DNA of 64,000 bases from SVTX01 sp045612105 (lineage in GTDB: Bacteria > Bacillota > Clostridia > Oscillospirales > CAG-272). Numbering within the stretch: the stretch's first letter is position 1; every line of letters starts with the position of its first letter. Position numbers and translations under genes: made by a program. This document shows, piece by piece, positions 1 to 8,505 of this stretch. The stretch lies in assembly GCA_045612105.1 (NCBI GenBank), contig JAZKYL010000110.1, positions 16,053 to 80,052 of the forward strand, given 5' to 3'. Under the pieces are notes generated by a model. The model had not been told where the DNA came from and made no database searches. It saw only the letters and a list, made by a program, of their open reading frames with translations.

Positions 1-346
1 TCAAATATTCAACTTACTATTTGTTACTCAACCGCTCCCGCATTTTTCAGCAAATTCCATTTTAGACATAGACCCACTATAACTTATGTCATACCGTTTC
101 TCTATTGACCGCATTTCGTTCGCAAAAAGCATTGGGCATATTTACTTGTTTCAAACACAAATGCTTGCGTTTTCAGGTGGGAAATTGATAAGTTCTTGAT
201 TTATCTCCATATCAATCCCAATTCTGATGCTAAAATAATATTATATTTTTGAATACAAATATTTAACTTTTTTATTTGTGAATTAATATTACTAAAAACC
301 AATATGCTATCCTTTGCTAAAAATAGCGTATCCTTATATGATATAT

Positions 347-496
347 TTATTTTATTTTCCAAAAAAGTCTAAAATATCTATTCCCATATTTTTCAGCTGA
401 CACCTCAAAAATATAGTTGACATTAGAAGGGCATTCCCAACATCTACTGCATTTGTTTTTCCCTACACTAATTTGATAATCAAAATCAATTAACAC
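347..496 (-). CDS. possible 49-residue Cys-triplet peptide or gene remnant
   Basis: A minus-strand frame begins at a GTG and encodes about 49 residues with a compact CSRCWEC motif near residues 16-22, followed by an aromatic, basic tail. The frame stays open upstream of the GTG for about ten codons without another start, and the purine-rich AAGGGAG lies about 18 bases away, further than usual. It could be a small Cys-rich peptide, or the 3' end of a broken gene. I do not recognise a family. It is kept only because three closely spaced cysteines are uncommon by chance in AT-rich DNA. Confidence 0.15.
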   Translation of the reverse strand: MLIDFDYQISVGKNKCSRCWECPSNVNYIFEVSAEKYGNRYFRLFWKIK

Positions 497-1196
497 TTTA
501 CTAATACTTTTCCACTCCCTTTTTTCTTAAATCATTATTATGATACCATATATTTTGTTCTTTGTCAATGCACAACTTCGCCGCCGGTGGGGACGATTTC
601 CGCCGACTGCACTGTTCAACCTAGTACGACAAGGATGTTAAACTTCATACGACCAGTTTTTTCATTTTTGGGGCTATATTCAACGGATAGCAGAATGGGC
701 AAATTAAACTAACGTGGATTTCAAAAACAACTTTCATTTTCGTATTCGAAAACTCTTTTTCTTGCCATCCTCCCCAAGCAAGTCCTACCCACGATGCAAA
801 ATGACCTTTATTTGTGAATTGCTTCATTTAATTTCCTGTCCCGGTTATGATTCATTTCGCACTTCTTCTTGCAATGATCGGTCCACTAAAGGAACCTTGA
901 TCAGTCCGTCTCTCGGATTTGTTAAATACCAATCCCCTTACAAAGTTCTCTGCTCCTTTATTTTATCATATTATACTCAATTTGTATACCTTGTTTCATC
1001 ATTGTGGTGATTAATGGTAATAACCGTTTGTCTCCAATACCTAAATTGGAAGATTTGATTCAACCTCTTAGTGATGTTTTAAGGGATACACAAAAAAGCA
1101 AACAAAAAACCTCGATTTAAGGCAAAAAAGTGAATATCAAAGAATGGCATGCAAAATTAGCGGTAAAATAATACCAGCCGAATAGGCCACCTAACT

Positions 1197-1232
1197 GCAA
1201 AACACCACGGAAGGCAATCCGTGGTGTTTTGC
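1197..1232 (+). terminator. hairpin terminator
   Basis: A perfect 15-bp stem (GCAAAACACCACGGA with its complement) has a 6-base loop and is followed on the plus strand by TTTTCATTTTTTC. The plus-strand T-tract suggests it ends rightward transcription from the unannotated region at the left. It also separates that region from the minus-strand DUF2971 gene. Confidence 0.6.
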
Positions 1233-1395
1233 TTTTCATTTTTTCATATGACGCAAATAACGCATCGCTGTAAACAAATAAAAAATGATTATGTAACGAA
1301 ATGACACAGTTTAGATTTGTTTAGGTCTATATTCGAGCCATTCACAAGCAGGTCATTCGTTGTATTAGGGACTGCCTAAAACAACATTACAATTG

Positions 1396-2406
1396 TTAAT
1401 CAATTTTCAAACCATATTCTGTTTGAATTGCTTTAACTGCAGGAATTCCTGCAAGTTCTGCATATGCACGGATCTTTATTTCGTGCTCTTCTGATATTTT
1501 CATACCCATTATTATCCGCGCAGGTCGAATGAACGGGATACTTTTCCCATGTGTCCAAAAATCTTGCGGAATATCCTCCGGTCCAAAATACCAAGAACCA
1601 GCATCATAAATCAGTCGCCATTCGTTTTCATACCTCCAGTCTTTGAGTTTGTGTATAGCAAGATAATCCATAAACCCAAATTCCGCACGCATTTTTTGTA
1701 GTAGCCTATCAGTCATATCCGGCATTTTATCGACATAGTATACCGGAAACAACTTGTTTATTTGATAAATATTTTTTATGTCCTCTGTATTATATTCCAA
1801 GCATACTCCTGTGTGTCCATTGGTGTAGTGATTCCACATCGGCAGATTATTTGGAGTGGTTGTAAAACAAGCCAGTCGTACCATTTTTCTTGTCATATCA
1901 CTTACGTTAGAATTTATCTTTTCAAATTCTCCCATAATGACCCTTGATAATGCTTCTTTTGTCGAGTCAACCTTATCCTGGGGTACGCTTTTTTCAGCCA
2001 CATAAGTGAGAAGATTATCGTACCAAAAATCGCTGTCAAACACGTTTGCGTAATCCTCATCACTCATTTCATCCTTGAATAATTTCGTAAAATCCTCTTT
2101 ATCCCTCATATATGCAGAGGGGTTAAAAGCTGCTAAATTAGAAGTTGCCTCGAAAGGATCGTTTAGTTCACTTGGATGCGACATGTATAATTCGCCTCGA
2201 ACTATTTCCCCAAAACGGTATTTAGCTATGCTATCATCGCTTAATGTCCGGTAACGATATAACCTTTTAGGTATATGTAGTCGTTTCAAAGACAGTGCTT
2301 TATCAAAGTCCCCCGCATCGCCGGACATATATAGCTCTAAGAACTCTGCTTTCCAGTCCTCCCCCATTTCCATATAATTGTCATTCGCCACATCGGAAGT
2401 TTTCAT
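1396..2406 (-). CDS. DUF2971 family protein
   Basis: A 336-residue protein with the usual DUF2971 signatures: an N-terminal RLYRYRTL segment followed by ELYMSHPSELNDPFEA, and the central MWNHYTNGHTGVCLEY block (about residues 190-205). The biochemical function of the family is unknown; members are common in accessory and defence-rich regions. It follows the RES-domain gene by 37 bases on the same strand, so the two are probably co-transcribed. The start is supported by AAAGGA upstream. The length is normal for the family. A role as partner or effector with the RES protein is inference. Confidence 0.8.
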   Translation of the reverse strand: MKTSDVANDNYMEMGEDWKAEFLELYMSGDAGDFDKALSLKRLHIPKRLYRYRTLSDDSIAKYRFGEIVRGELYMSHPSELNDPFEATSNLAAFNPSAYMRDKEDFTKLFKDEMSDEDYANVFDSDFWYDNLLTYVAEKSVPQDKVDSTKEALSRVIMGEFEKINSNVSDMTRKMVRLACFTTTPNNLPMWNHYTNGHTGVCLEYNTEDIKNIYQINKLFPVYYVDKMPDMTDRLLQKMRAEFGFMDYLAIHKLKDWRYENEWRLIYDAGSWYFGPEDIPQDFWTHGKSIPFIRPARIIMGMKISEEHEIKIRAYAELAGIPAVKAIQTEYGLKID

Positions 2407-2443
2407 TGGATCAATCCTTTCTCACCGTAAGTTTTCGAAACAA

Positions 2444-3358
2444 TCATTTGCATTGCCCGTATACATAGCTCACCTCAGATAAATAAACTAATTTGGAAGT
2501 TGTCGCGGGGCAATCAGATGGATTGAAGATAACATAGTTAGTGCCATCCTTGACGAGAGAACTCCTAAAGCAAAGACCGTCATAGCCAAGATGCTCGATC
2601 AACGATGCAATAAACTGAGTTATAAAGTAATCGGAATTTTGCGTTTTATTTATTTTGGCGAAATCTCTTCTGATATCATCAAACAAAAAGTCCCTACCGT
2701 TGACTACTGCAGTTGGTTCGAAATCGAAATTTACCAATCGCAGATCCCGAGCGGGCTTCAGTACAGCAACACTGATGGAGTCACGTATAAAAGGTCTTAT
2801 TTCCGCGATAGCAGTATGCTCTTCCAGCGCAGCATACAAATAAGAAACCCCTTCAGGGTTACATCGGCCTGCGCTTGCTTTTCCTTTTGGGGGAGCAGAA
2901 CTCCCTATCGCATCAAACCCTTGAAAACCAGATTCGATACGTTGTTTTATTTCCTTGGTCTGTTCGGAATTAACGAAACCCTCATATTTTTTCCAAAGTT
3001 CTGCAAGTTTAGCCGCGGGAACATCTCTTTTTTCAAGAGCTTTTATTTGCCTGGGTTCTGAATCAATTCTGCAATAAGAATTCCATTCGTTCCACAATTT
3101 ACTATCGCAATCTATCCTTGCACGGTAAATCGCTGTATCCTGTAGTAAGGTACATGCGTTGCGATTAAACTCAGACTCCAGCACTGGCAGGAGCGGATGT
3201 TTAAAGAAAAAACGATTATTCCTTTTCAAGCAGTCCTTAAAATACTCCCACATATAGTATTCTATGTTATACCAGCCTGGATGCGTATTGTTATTCCGAA
3301 TATACTGCTCAATGACTTCTGTCCAATATGCGTCATCTGTAAATGCAGGAAAATTCAT
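2444..3358 (-). CDS. RES-domain protein (putative NAD+-degrading toxin family)
   Basis: About 304 residues. The C-terminal two thirds match the RES domain. An early arginine sits in IYRARID, a GRCNPEGVSYLYAA block contains the glycine-rich NPEG segment, a glutamate sits in TAIAEIRP, and the end carries GYDGLCFRSSL followed by a TNYVIFNP strand. The N-terminal third is an additional domain, as in the longer chromosomal RES proteins rather than the short Xre-RES toxins. Known RES toxins bind or degrade NAD+. No Xre antitoxin gene is adjacent; the downstream partner is a DUF2971 gene. I take the ATG at 3358, because the GTG 12 bases upstream lies inside the GGAGG ribosome binding site. Confidence 0.8.
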   Translation of the reverse strand: MNFPAFTDDAYWTEVIEQYIRNNNTHPGWYNIEYYMWEYFKDCLKRNNRFFFKHPLLPVLESEFNRNACTLLQDTAIYRARIDCDSKLWNEWNSYCRIDSEPRQIKALEKRDVPAAKLAELWKKYEGFVNSEQTKEIKQRIESGFQGFDAIGSSAPPKGKASAGRCNPEGVSYLYAALEEHTAIAEIRPFIRDSISVAVLKPARDLRLVNFDFEPTAVVNGRDFLFDDIRRDFAKINKTQNSDYFITQFIASLIEHLGYDGLCFRSSLVKDGTNYVIFNPSDCPATTSKLVYLSEVSYVYGQCK

Positions 3359-3459
3359 TTCAAAGTCCACCTCCGTTGTTTATCTGCGCAGTTAATAATT
3401 TATTATAGCATAAAAAGCGTTATTTTTCAACCGCCATAGAGTTGTTAAGTCAAAGAAAT

Positions 3460-3497
3460 CCCGCCGAGAGTGACCAAACGGTTACTCTCGGCGGGGT
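3460..3497 (-). terminator. strong GC hairpin terminator
   Basis: A 16-bp, GC-rich stem (CCCGCCGAGAGTGACC with a near-perfect complement) encloses a 4-base loop. On the minus strand it is followed by ATTTCTTTG. It lies just after the last gene of the cluster 1 operon and before the RES gene, so it probably ends transcription of the peptide and exporter operon. Confidence 0.65.
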
Positions 3498-3522
3498 TAT
3501 CGCTATGGATAAAAGAACCCAT

Positions 3523-3777
3523 TCAAGTGTTCTCAGCAGTTTTGGCTTGTCTTTGAGCCATTCGTTCACTCAAATAATCTTCGATACCACGCCATGTTCC
3601 AAAAATCTTGACATATTCATTGATATCATCCTCACCATATTGATCTTTATAGGCTTGTATGATTTTGATTTTGTTTATAGTGTCTTTGGCAAATTCCTGA
3701 TCTTTATAGTAAGTATCTCCTTTGTAATTAAATGTATTTACTTGCCTGTAAATTGAACAGCTCGGCATATTTTCCAT
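3523..3777 (-). CDS. 84-residue hypothetical protein at the operon end
   Basis: A short, charged protein of up to 84 residues at the 3' end of the cluster 1 operon. Its only ATG codons (3777, 3768) lie inside the last codons of the upstream ABC gene, giving a 50-base overlap. An AAAGGAG at about 3722 lies inside the frame but has no standard start codon behind it, so the true start is uncertain. The C-terminal half (KTINKIKIIQAYKDQYGED region onward) looks like a compact helical domain. I do not recognise the family. It may be an immunity or accessory protein, or a truncated gene fused to the tail of the transporter. Confidence 0.4.
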   Translation of the reverse strand: MENMPSCSIYRQVNTFNYKGDTYYKDQEFAKDTINKIKIIQAYKDQYGEDDINEYVKIFGTWRGIEDYLSERMAQRQAKTAENT

Positions 3778-5512
3778 TCTGCTTCAAGAGTTCAAAATGT
3801 GAGCCTTGTTCGATAATGTGTCCGTCACCGATAACGAGAATCTTATCGGCAAGAGTGGTATTGGAAAGACGGTGCGAGATTGTGACCGAGCTTTTACCCT
3901 CGCTCAAATGATAGAGCTGTTCAAAGATTCTATCCTCTGAAATCGGGTCAAGGGCGGCAGATGGCTCGTCAAGAATCATATAATCGCTATCCTTGAAGTA
4001 CGCACGGGCAAGTCCAACGAGCTGCCATTGACCGCCCGAAAGGTCTTTGCCGTTGTCTGCATAGTAACGACCAAGAACGCTATCATAGCCGTTCTCCCAA
4101 TCCTTGATAACATCGCTTGCGCCGCTGATGTCGCAAGCTTTTTTCAGCTTTTCATCGTTGAACCTCTCATCGAAGTCGGAAAGAGCGATAATCTCACGAA
4201 GCGGCAAACAGTACGTAACATAGTCTTGGAACAAGACACCGAACACCTTGCGCACAGCATAAATATCGTATTCCTTCAGATCTACACCATCGAGCTTGAT
4301 ACATCCCTCCTCGGGATCATAGAAACGGAACATCAGCTTAACAATCGTGGATTTTCCTGCACCATTAAGTCCTATCAACCCGATCTTTTCGTGGGGTTCG
4401 ATGGTAAAGGAGCAATTCTTCAGCACATATTGCTCTGCGTTTGGATAACGAAAAGATACATTGCAGAACTCGATTTTGGGGTTATTCGACGGCTTCAGTG
4501 TTCCACTCTTTTCCACTTCAGGTTCGATGTCCATAAATTCTTGTAACTCGATTAAACGTGTATTATTATTTAGAAAACTGTTAACATTATTCATCAACGC
4601 TTGTGCTTGACCACGCAATCTCGATACCATACTAAGATTGTATTGTAGGTCACCGATACCGATATGCTTATTGACAACATCAAATACCGATACTGTCAGC
4701 ACCAAAAATTCGCTAGATACGTTAACAATCATAATAAGCGTATTTATGATATTGTGCTTAATATCTTCTGCCTTGTTAATTTTGTAAAGCTTCAACCATG
4801 TTTCCTTATACTTATCAATAAAATAAGTACCAATATTGTTAAGCTTAATCTCAAATTGAATATCATTGTTAAAGAAAACATCACGGAAATAATCTTTTTT
4901 ACGATTATCGCGGAGTTGCTCTTTCTCCATTTCCAATTTTCGCTCTGTACGCTTTTTATTGTAGAGCATAAATGGGATCAAAAGGATAAGCGTGACAATT
5001 CCAAGCCACCATTTATAAGTACAAACGATGAGCAAAGTTGCAATAACATTAATAAATGCAGAAAGAATATCAAATACAGTCCAAGTCATCTGCGTCATAA
5101 CACCGAAATTGCTTCTTGCATGGCGAACCTTATCACCCATTTTCGCAGAATCGAAAAATGACAAATCCATACGAGATGTTTTTTCCATCATAACCATCTC
5201 AATGTAGAATTGTAATTCATCACTATAGCGGCTATTCACATATGTATTGAACTGAGCCAATAGGTATGTTGTAAGCTGCAAAGATAGGTAAACAGCGAGA
5301 CAAACCATTACAGTTTTACTGCTATTTTGATAATCAACAATTCCGTTCAATACTTCTTTCCACAACCAAATATTCACTAACGGAATAACAGTGGTAGAAA
5401 CAAGAATCAATAATTTCATCAAAAAATAGAATTTGGAAGCAAGAAAACTTGTTTTAATTCCAAACCACACATTTTTAACAAGACCGGAGAAAAATTGTTT
5501 TATCTTGTTCAT
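3728..5512 (-). CDS. ABC exporter subunit (permease fused to ATPase), cluster 1
   Basis: A 594-residue half-transporter: an N-terminal membrane domain of about six helices, then an ATPase domain. Visible motifs are Walker A GLNGAGKST, the signature LSGGQWQL, Walker B YMILDEPSAALDP and the H-loop ISHRLS. There is no N-terminal C39 peptidase domain, so leader cleavage must be done elsewhere. It starts 2 bases after the upstream ABC gene ends, with AAAGGAGGGG before the ATG, so the two probably form a heterodimer. Both are in the peptide operon, so export of the mature peptide, or self-protection, is the likely role. Confidence 0.9.
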   Translation of the reverse strand: MNKIKQFFSGLVKNVWFGIKTSFLASKFYFLMKLLILVSTTVIPLVNIWLWKEVLNGIVDYQNSSKTVMVCLAVYLSLQLTTYLLAQFNTYVNSRYSDELQFYIEMVMMEKTSRMDLSFFDSAKMGDKVRHARSNFGVMTQMTWTVFDILSAFINVIATLLIVCTYKWWLGIVTLILLIPFMLYNKKRTERKLEMEKEQLRDNRKKDYFRDVFFNNDIQFEIKLNNIGTYFIDKYKETWLKLYKINKAEDIKHNIINTLIMIVNVSSEFLVLTVSVFDVVNKHIGIGDLQYNLSMVSRLRGQAQALMNNVNSFLNNNTRLIELQEFMDIEPEVEKSGTLKPSNNPKIEFCNVSFRYPNAEQYVLKNCSFTIEPHEKIGLIGLNGAGKSTIVKLMFRFYDPEEGCIKLDGVDLKEYDIYAVRKVFGVLFQDYVTYCLPLREIIALSDFDERFNDEKLKKACDISGASDVIKDWENGYDSVLGRYYADNGKDLSGGQWQLVGLARAYFKDSDYMILDEPSAALDPISEDRIFEQLYHLSEGKSSVTISHRLSNTTLADKILVIGDGHIIEQGSHFELLKQNGKYAELFNLQASKYI

Positions 5513-5513
5513 A

Positions 5514-7307
5514 TCAGTCCCCCTCCTTTATAGTGTATTTTTCACGTTGGAGGTTGTAAAGCTTTGCATACAAACCGTTAAGTGAAACAAGCTCCTCATG
5601 TGAACCTTGTTCTGTAATTTTTCCTCCGTCAAGCACGATTATCTTATTAGACATACGTGCACTTGATATTCTGTGAGAAATCATAATTCCTGTTTTACCA
5701 TCAGATATTGATTCAAAGTTCTTGAATATCCGATCTTCGGCTTCGGCATCAAGCGCAGCAGATGGTTCATCAAAAATAATGATTGGCGCATTTTTGAAAT
5801 AAGCTCGGGAGAGTGCGATCTTCTGCCATTGTCCTTTTGAAAGTTCTGTTCCTTTATCATCAAACTTGCGAGTCATAAAAGAATCCAATCCGTTTTCAAG
5901 TTTGGGTTTAATATCCTCATATACACCACTTTGTCTTAATACACTCTCAATTTCATCACTATCGTCAATGCGTTCAAGCGAGGAAAGTGCGATGTTTTCC
6001 CGCAAAGTCAGCGGATATTGCACAAAGCTTTGGAACAGAGCGGAAAAAAGTTTTCTAACATCTCTTATATCGTAATCTGACATTGGATAACCGTTGATCA
6101 GAATTTGTCCCGACTCAATTTCATAAAGACCAAGCATTAACTTAATAATAGTAGACTTACCAGAACCATTAATGCCGACAATTGATAGCTTGTCTCCTTT
6201 ATTCAACGTAAAGGAAACTCCAGTTAGTACATATTTTTCTGTGTATGGATATTTGAAATATACATTATTAAAGGTTAATGATTTAAATCCATCAAGCTTC
6301 CTCTTGTGAAAACAATTTTCATCCGTTTTAATCGAAAAAAATTCGATTACTCTATTTGATATTTTATTTAATCTTGTAAAAGTATAAATTGTTATCCATA
6401 ACATATCTTGAAAAGAATTTCCTACCAGATGCGCCAAACCAACATACAATGTTACATCACCAATGCTAATTTCACCTTTAATTGCCATGTTGACCACAAA
6501 TACAACAAATAAGCATTCGCCTAATCTACGGAGACCCTCTGTAAATAATTTGCCCCTAAGTTTATCTTTGTCAAGTTTCTTGTTTGCATTTATATACCTC
6601 TGTTTTTCATCGTCATAACGTTTTTTTATGTAATCAGTTAAATCATACATACGGACGTCTTTAGCTGGCCACGCATCTGTAAGCATCCATCGATAATAAT
6701 GAAATTTACGAACATCCGGTGCTTGTTTTATACGAATGTTTTCAGCTTTTTTATCAAAAATCTGATTGAGAATTATTCCCGGTATTGTTAAACATAAAAA
6801 TAATATTGAAAAAAACTTGTTAAACGATAAAAGTATAATAAACGAAACAAAAAAAATGTATAATTTTGAAAAAACCTTTATCAAATTTCTAATAGAATAC
6901 ACTACTGCAGTTTTGCAATACATCACATCGTCTTGTTTGTCCCTTCCTTTTGACGAATCAATTTCGGCCATTGACAACACGGATCTCTTTCCGCAAATTT
7001 CACAATCATACAAATGCTCAGCTTTTTTGAAAACAACATCATATAGTAACTGTTGCAAGAAACTTATTACAGAAATAACAATTAAAGAAAGAACATACAA
7101 TATAATCCATAATAATATCTTTTTAATTTGAACATTTGAATCACACACAATGTTTATAATGTATTTTATTGCAAATACACCAAATATTGACAAGGATGAA
7201 AGCAATAAACTAAGAAAAAAAAGCCACACAATTAATAAACCACTTGATCTATATATTAATGCTATGGAATATTTCAAAGGTTCAACGAATTTATTCAGCT
7301 GTTTCAT
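5514..7307 (-). CDS. ABC exporter subunit (permease fused to ATPase), cluster 1
   Basis: A 597-residue half-transporter paralogous to its downstream neighbour. It has an N-terminal membrane region, Walker A GINGSGKST, an altered signature LSKGQWQK (Lys replacing the second Gly), Walker B IIIFDEPSAALD and H-loop ISHRIS. A degenerate signature in one half is common in heterodimeric ABC exporters, where one ATP site is weak. The gene follows the precursor peptide gene directly (85 bases after its stop), as expected of a dedicated peptide exporter. It lacks a C39 peptidase domain. Confidence 0.9.
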   Translation of the reverse strand: MKQLNKFVEPLKYSIALIYRSSGLLIVWLFFLSLLLSSLSIFGVFAIKYIINIVCDSNVQIKKILLWIILYVLSLIVISVISFLQQLLYDVVFKKAEHLYDCEICGKRSVLSMAEIDSSKGRDKQDDVMYCKTAVVYSIRNLIKVFSKLYIFFVSFIILLSFNKFFSILFLCLTIPGIILNQIFDKKAENIRIKQAPDVRKFHYYRWMLTDAWPAKDVRMYDLTDYIKKRYDDEKQRYINANKKLDKDKLRGKLFTEGLRRLGECLFVVFVVNMAIKGEISIGDVTLYVGLAHLVGNSFQDMLWITIYTFTRLNKISNRVIEFFSIKTDENCFHKRKLDGFKSLTFNNVYFKYPYTEKYVLTGVSFTLNKGDKLSIVGINGSGKSTIIKLMLGLYEIESGQILINGYPMSDYDIRDVRKLFSALFQSFVQYPLTLRENIALSSLERIDDSDEIESVLRQSGVYEDIKPKLENGLDSFMTRKFDDKGTELSKGQWQKIALSRAYFKNAPIIIFDEPSAALDAEAEDRIFKNFESISDGKTGIMISHRISSARMSNKIIVLDGGKITEQGSHEELVSLNGLYAKLYNLQREKYTIKEGD

Positions 7308-7353
7308 AAATCAACTCCAATTTTATGTGTTTAATCAAAGCAAAAATTAGGTC

Positions 7354-7592
7354 AAGAAGCCTCGTTTTCTTCTAGATTACGTTATTAGTTAATTAGCAAT
7401 CGCCAGTTACGTCTTCTAGATCTAAACTTGCTTGTGCGTCTGTTTCGGTACTTCCTGTGCAATCCGCGCAAATTCCTAAAGGAATCGCAGGATTGTTTGG
7501 GAACTGAACTCCTTTTTTAAATACCATACACACACCTCCTCAATAATAATATAGAATTTCGATTTGTATGTTCATAATAACCGAGGCTTCTT
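7354..7592. repeat. 11-bp inverted repeat bracketing the cluster 1 precursor gene
   Basis: AAGAAGCCTCG at 7354-7364 and its exact complement CGAGGCTTCTT at 7582-7592 enclose the 44-residue precursor gene and its ribosome binding site. In the transcript the two arms could pair over about 217 bases, isolating the peptide message. The 3' arm can also pair locally with AGAAG to form a weak hairpin followed by ATTTTT. A similar arrangement brackets the second precursor gene at 61.5 kb. Confidence 0.5.
7393..7527 (-). CDS. putative radical-SAM-modified precursor peptide, cluster 1
   Basis: A 44-residue reading frame with a good GAGGAGG ribosome binding site seven bases before the ATG. It sits between the peptide-maturation gene and the ABC exporters, the classic position for a ribosomally made precursor. 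The basic N-terminus (MVFKKGVQFPNN) is followed by GICADC at residues 18-23 and an acidic, Thr/Ser-rich tail ending in GDC. Cysteines are at 20, 23 and 44, possible donors for thioether crosslinks by the neighbouring SPASM enzyme. It is too short for routine gene callers. I do not know a named family that it matches, and the leader/core boundary cannot be fixed from sequence. Confidence 0.7.
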   Translation of the reverse strand: MVFKKGVQFPNNPAIPLGICADCTGSTETDAQASLDLEDVTGDC

Positions 7593-7602
7593 AATTTGAA
7601 AT

Positions 7603-8505
7603 TTAATTAAGTGGCATTACGTTGTTTGGATAAGCCACTTTGGTAAGGATTGTATAGCATATTTGTTCAATTCCCTCACGATCATTACAAAAAATGCTAT
7701 ACGAATCATTTCCCTTGTGTGTAGTTGAAAAACTTGAATATGTAAGTATGTCTTCGTTTGCTTTTAGATAGCAATAATTCGAATGTATAAAACCATCAAC
7801 ATGTATACCGTAATTATAATAAAAGTGTTGATCTACTTTATAATAATCTACAAATGAGTTGTCACAAGAAACAATTAAACAATCAGGTTGAATAAGCTGT
7901 ATGTATTTATGAAGTTCCTCTTTTTTTGCATCTGTATCAGAATACTCGTCGTATGAGCAAAAGGTTATATCCGCATTTTCTGGATATGTTTGGCTAGAGC
8001 AGAGCAAATCTTTTGATTTTGGAAAGGATTTAATTGAATACTGAAAGCTATCGAACACGTTAACTCCACGATTTTTCAAAAAACTCGACAGCACTCGCTC
8101 GTTTTTTACCAATTGGCTTGCTCCGGTCATTCCTATTATCAAAACGCTTGGTTTTTTTTGAATTTCGGCAATGTTTTTTTCAATTACTGAAAAAATATTA
8201 TTTTTTTTTAGTTCTCCTAATATGAAATTCTTTTTATTGTTTATGCACTTCGAATTTATGTAACTAATAAAGTCCGGAGATAAGAATTGGTCTCTAATCA
8301 CCAATACCAAATCAGATTTACTTGTACCTTCTTCCACATTTTTTACAAATTCTACCGAATAAGAAGATTCAATAAAATTGTATACTCTATTAGGATGATT
8401 TTCTTTTAGTAAAAACACCTTATTCAAATTTTCGAGTATATAATTATCTAAGCACTCCAAAAGACAGAGCTCAATATACGGTGAAGAAATTAATAGCACA
8501 TTCAT
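7603..8505 (-). CDS. peptide-maturation accessory protein (TIGR04066-like)
   Basis: A 300-residue protein with a Rossmann-like layout. A central KPSVLIIGMTGASQLVKNERVL stretch is reminiscent of the nucleotide-binding region in the C-terminal half of the subtilisin-fused protein of cluster 2, although the classical P-loop Lys-Ser/Thr is not obvious. From memory, clostridial clusters with a radical SAM maturase and a carrier-like protein carry an accessory family called TIGR04066, and this gene sits where that family would. It overlaps the radical SAM gene by four bases (ATGA), so translation is coupled. Its biochemical role is unknown; the family assignment is by context and general similarity. 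Confidence 0.55.
   Translation of the reverse strand: MNVLLISSPYIELCLLECLDNYILENLNKVFLLKENHPNRVYNFIESSYSVEFVKNVEEGTSKSDLVLVIRDQFLSPDFISYINSKCINNKKNFILGELKKNNIFSVIEKNIAEIQKKPSVLIIGMTGASQLVKNERVLSSFLKNRGVNVFDSFQYSIKSFPKSKDLLCSSQTYPENADITFCSYDEYSDTDAKKEELHKYIQLIQPDCLIVSCDNSFVDYYKVDQHFYYNYGIHVDGFIHSNYCYLKANEDILTYSSFSTTHKGNDSYSIFCNDREGIEQICYTILTKVAYPNNVMPLN

Larger units (their letters stand above)
1..1395. other. AT-rich stretch without a supported gene
   Basis: No reading frame here has a convincing start, ribosome binding site and family signature together. The minus strand carries short open frames that read like decayed coding sequence, for example one ending near position 10. A GC-richer patch at about 568-605 stands out from the AT-rich surroundings. 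The only well-supported signal is a hairpin terminator at 1197-1232. I see it as a degraded intergenic or island-edge region. Confidence 0.5.

Noticed and set aside
714..1010. 98-residue plus-strand frame near the left end
   Set aside because: Low-complexity, no ribosome binding site, no domain; looks like non-coding sequence.
1016..1120. Plus-strand tail of a possible protein (GNNRLSPIPKLEDLIQPL) ending at a stop before the terminator
   Set aside because: It reads like a C-terminal fragment but has no start, no ribosome binding site and no recognisable family; chance cannot be excluded.
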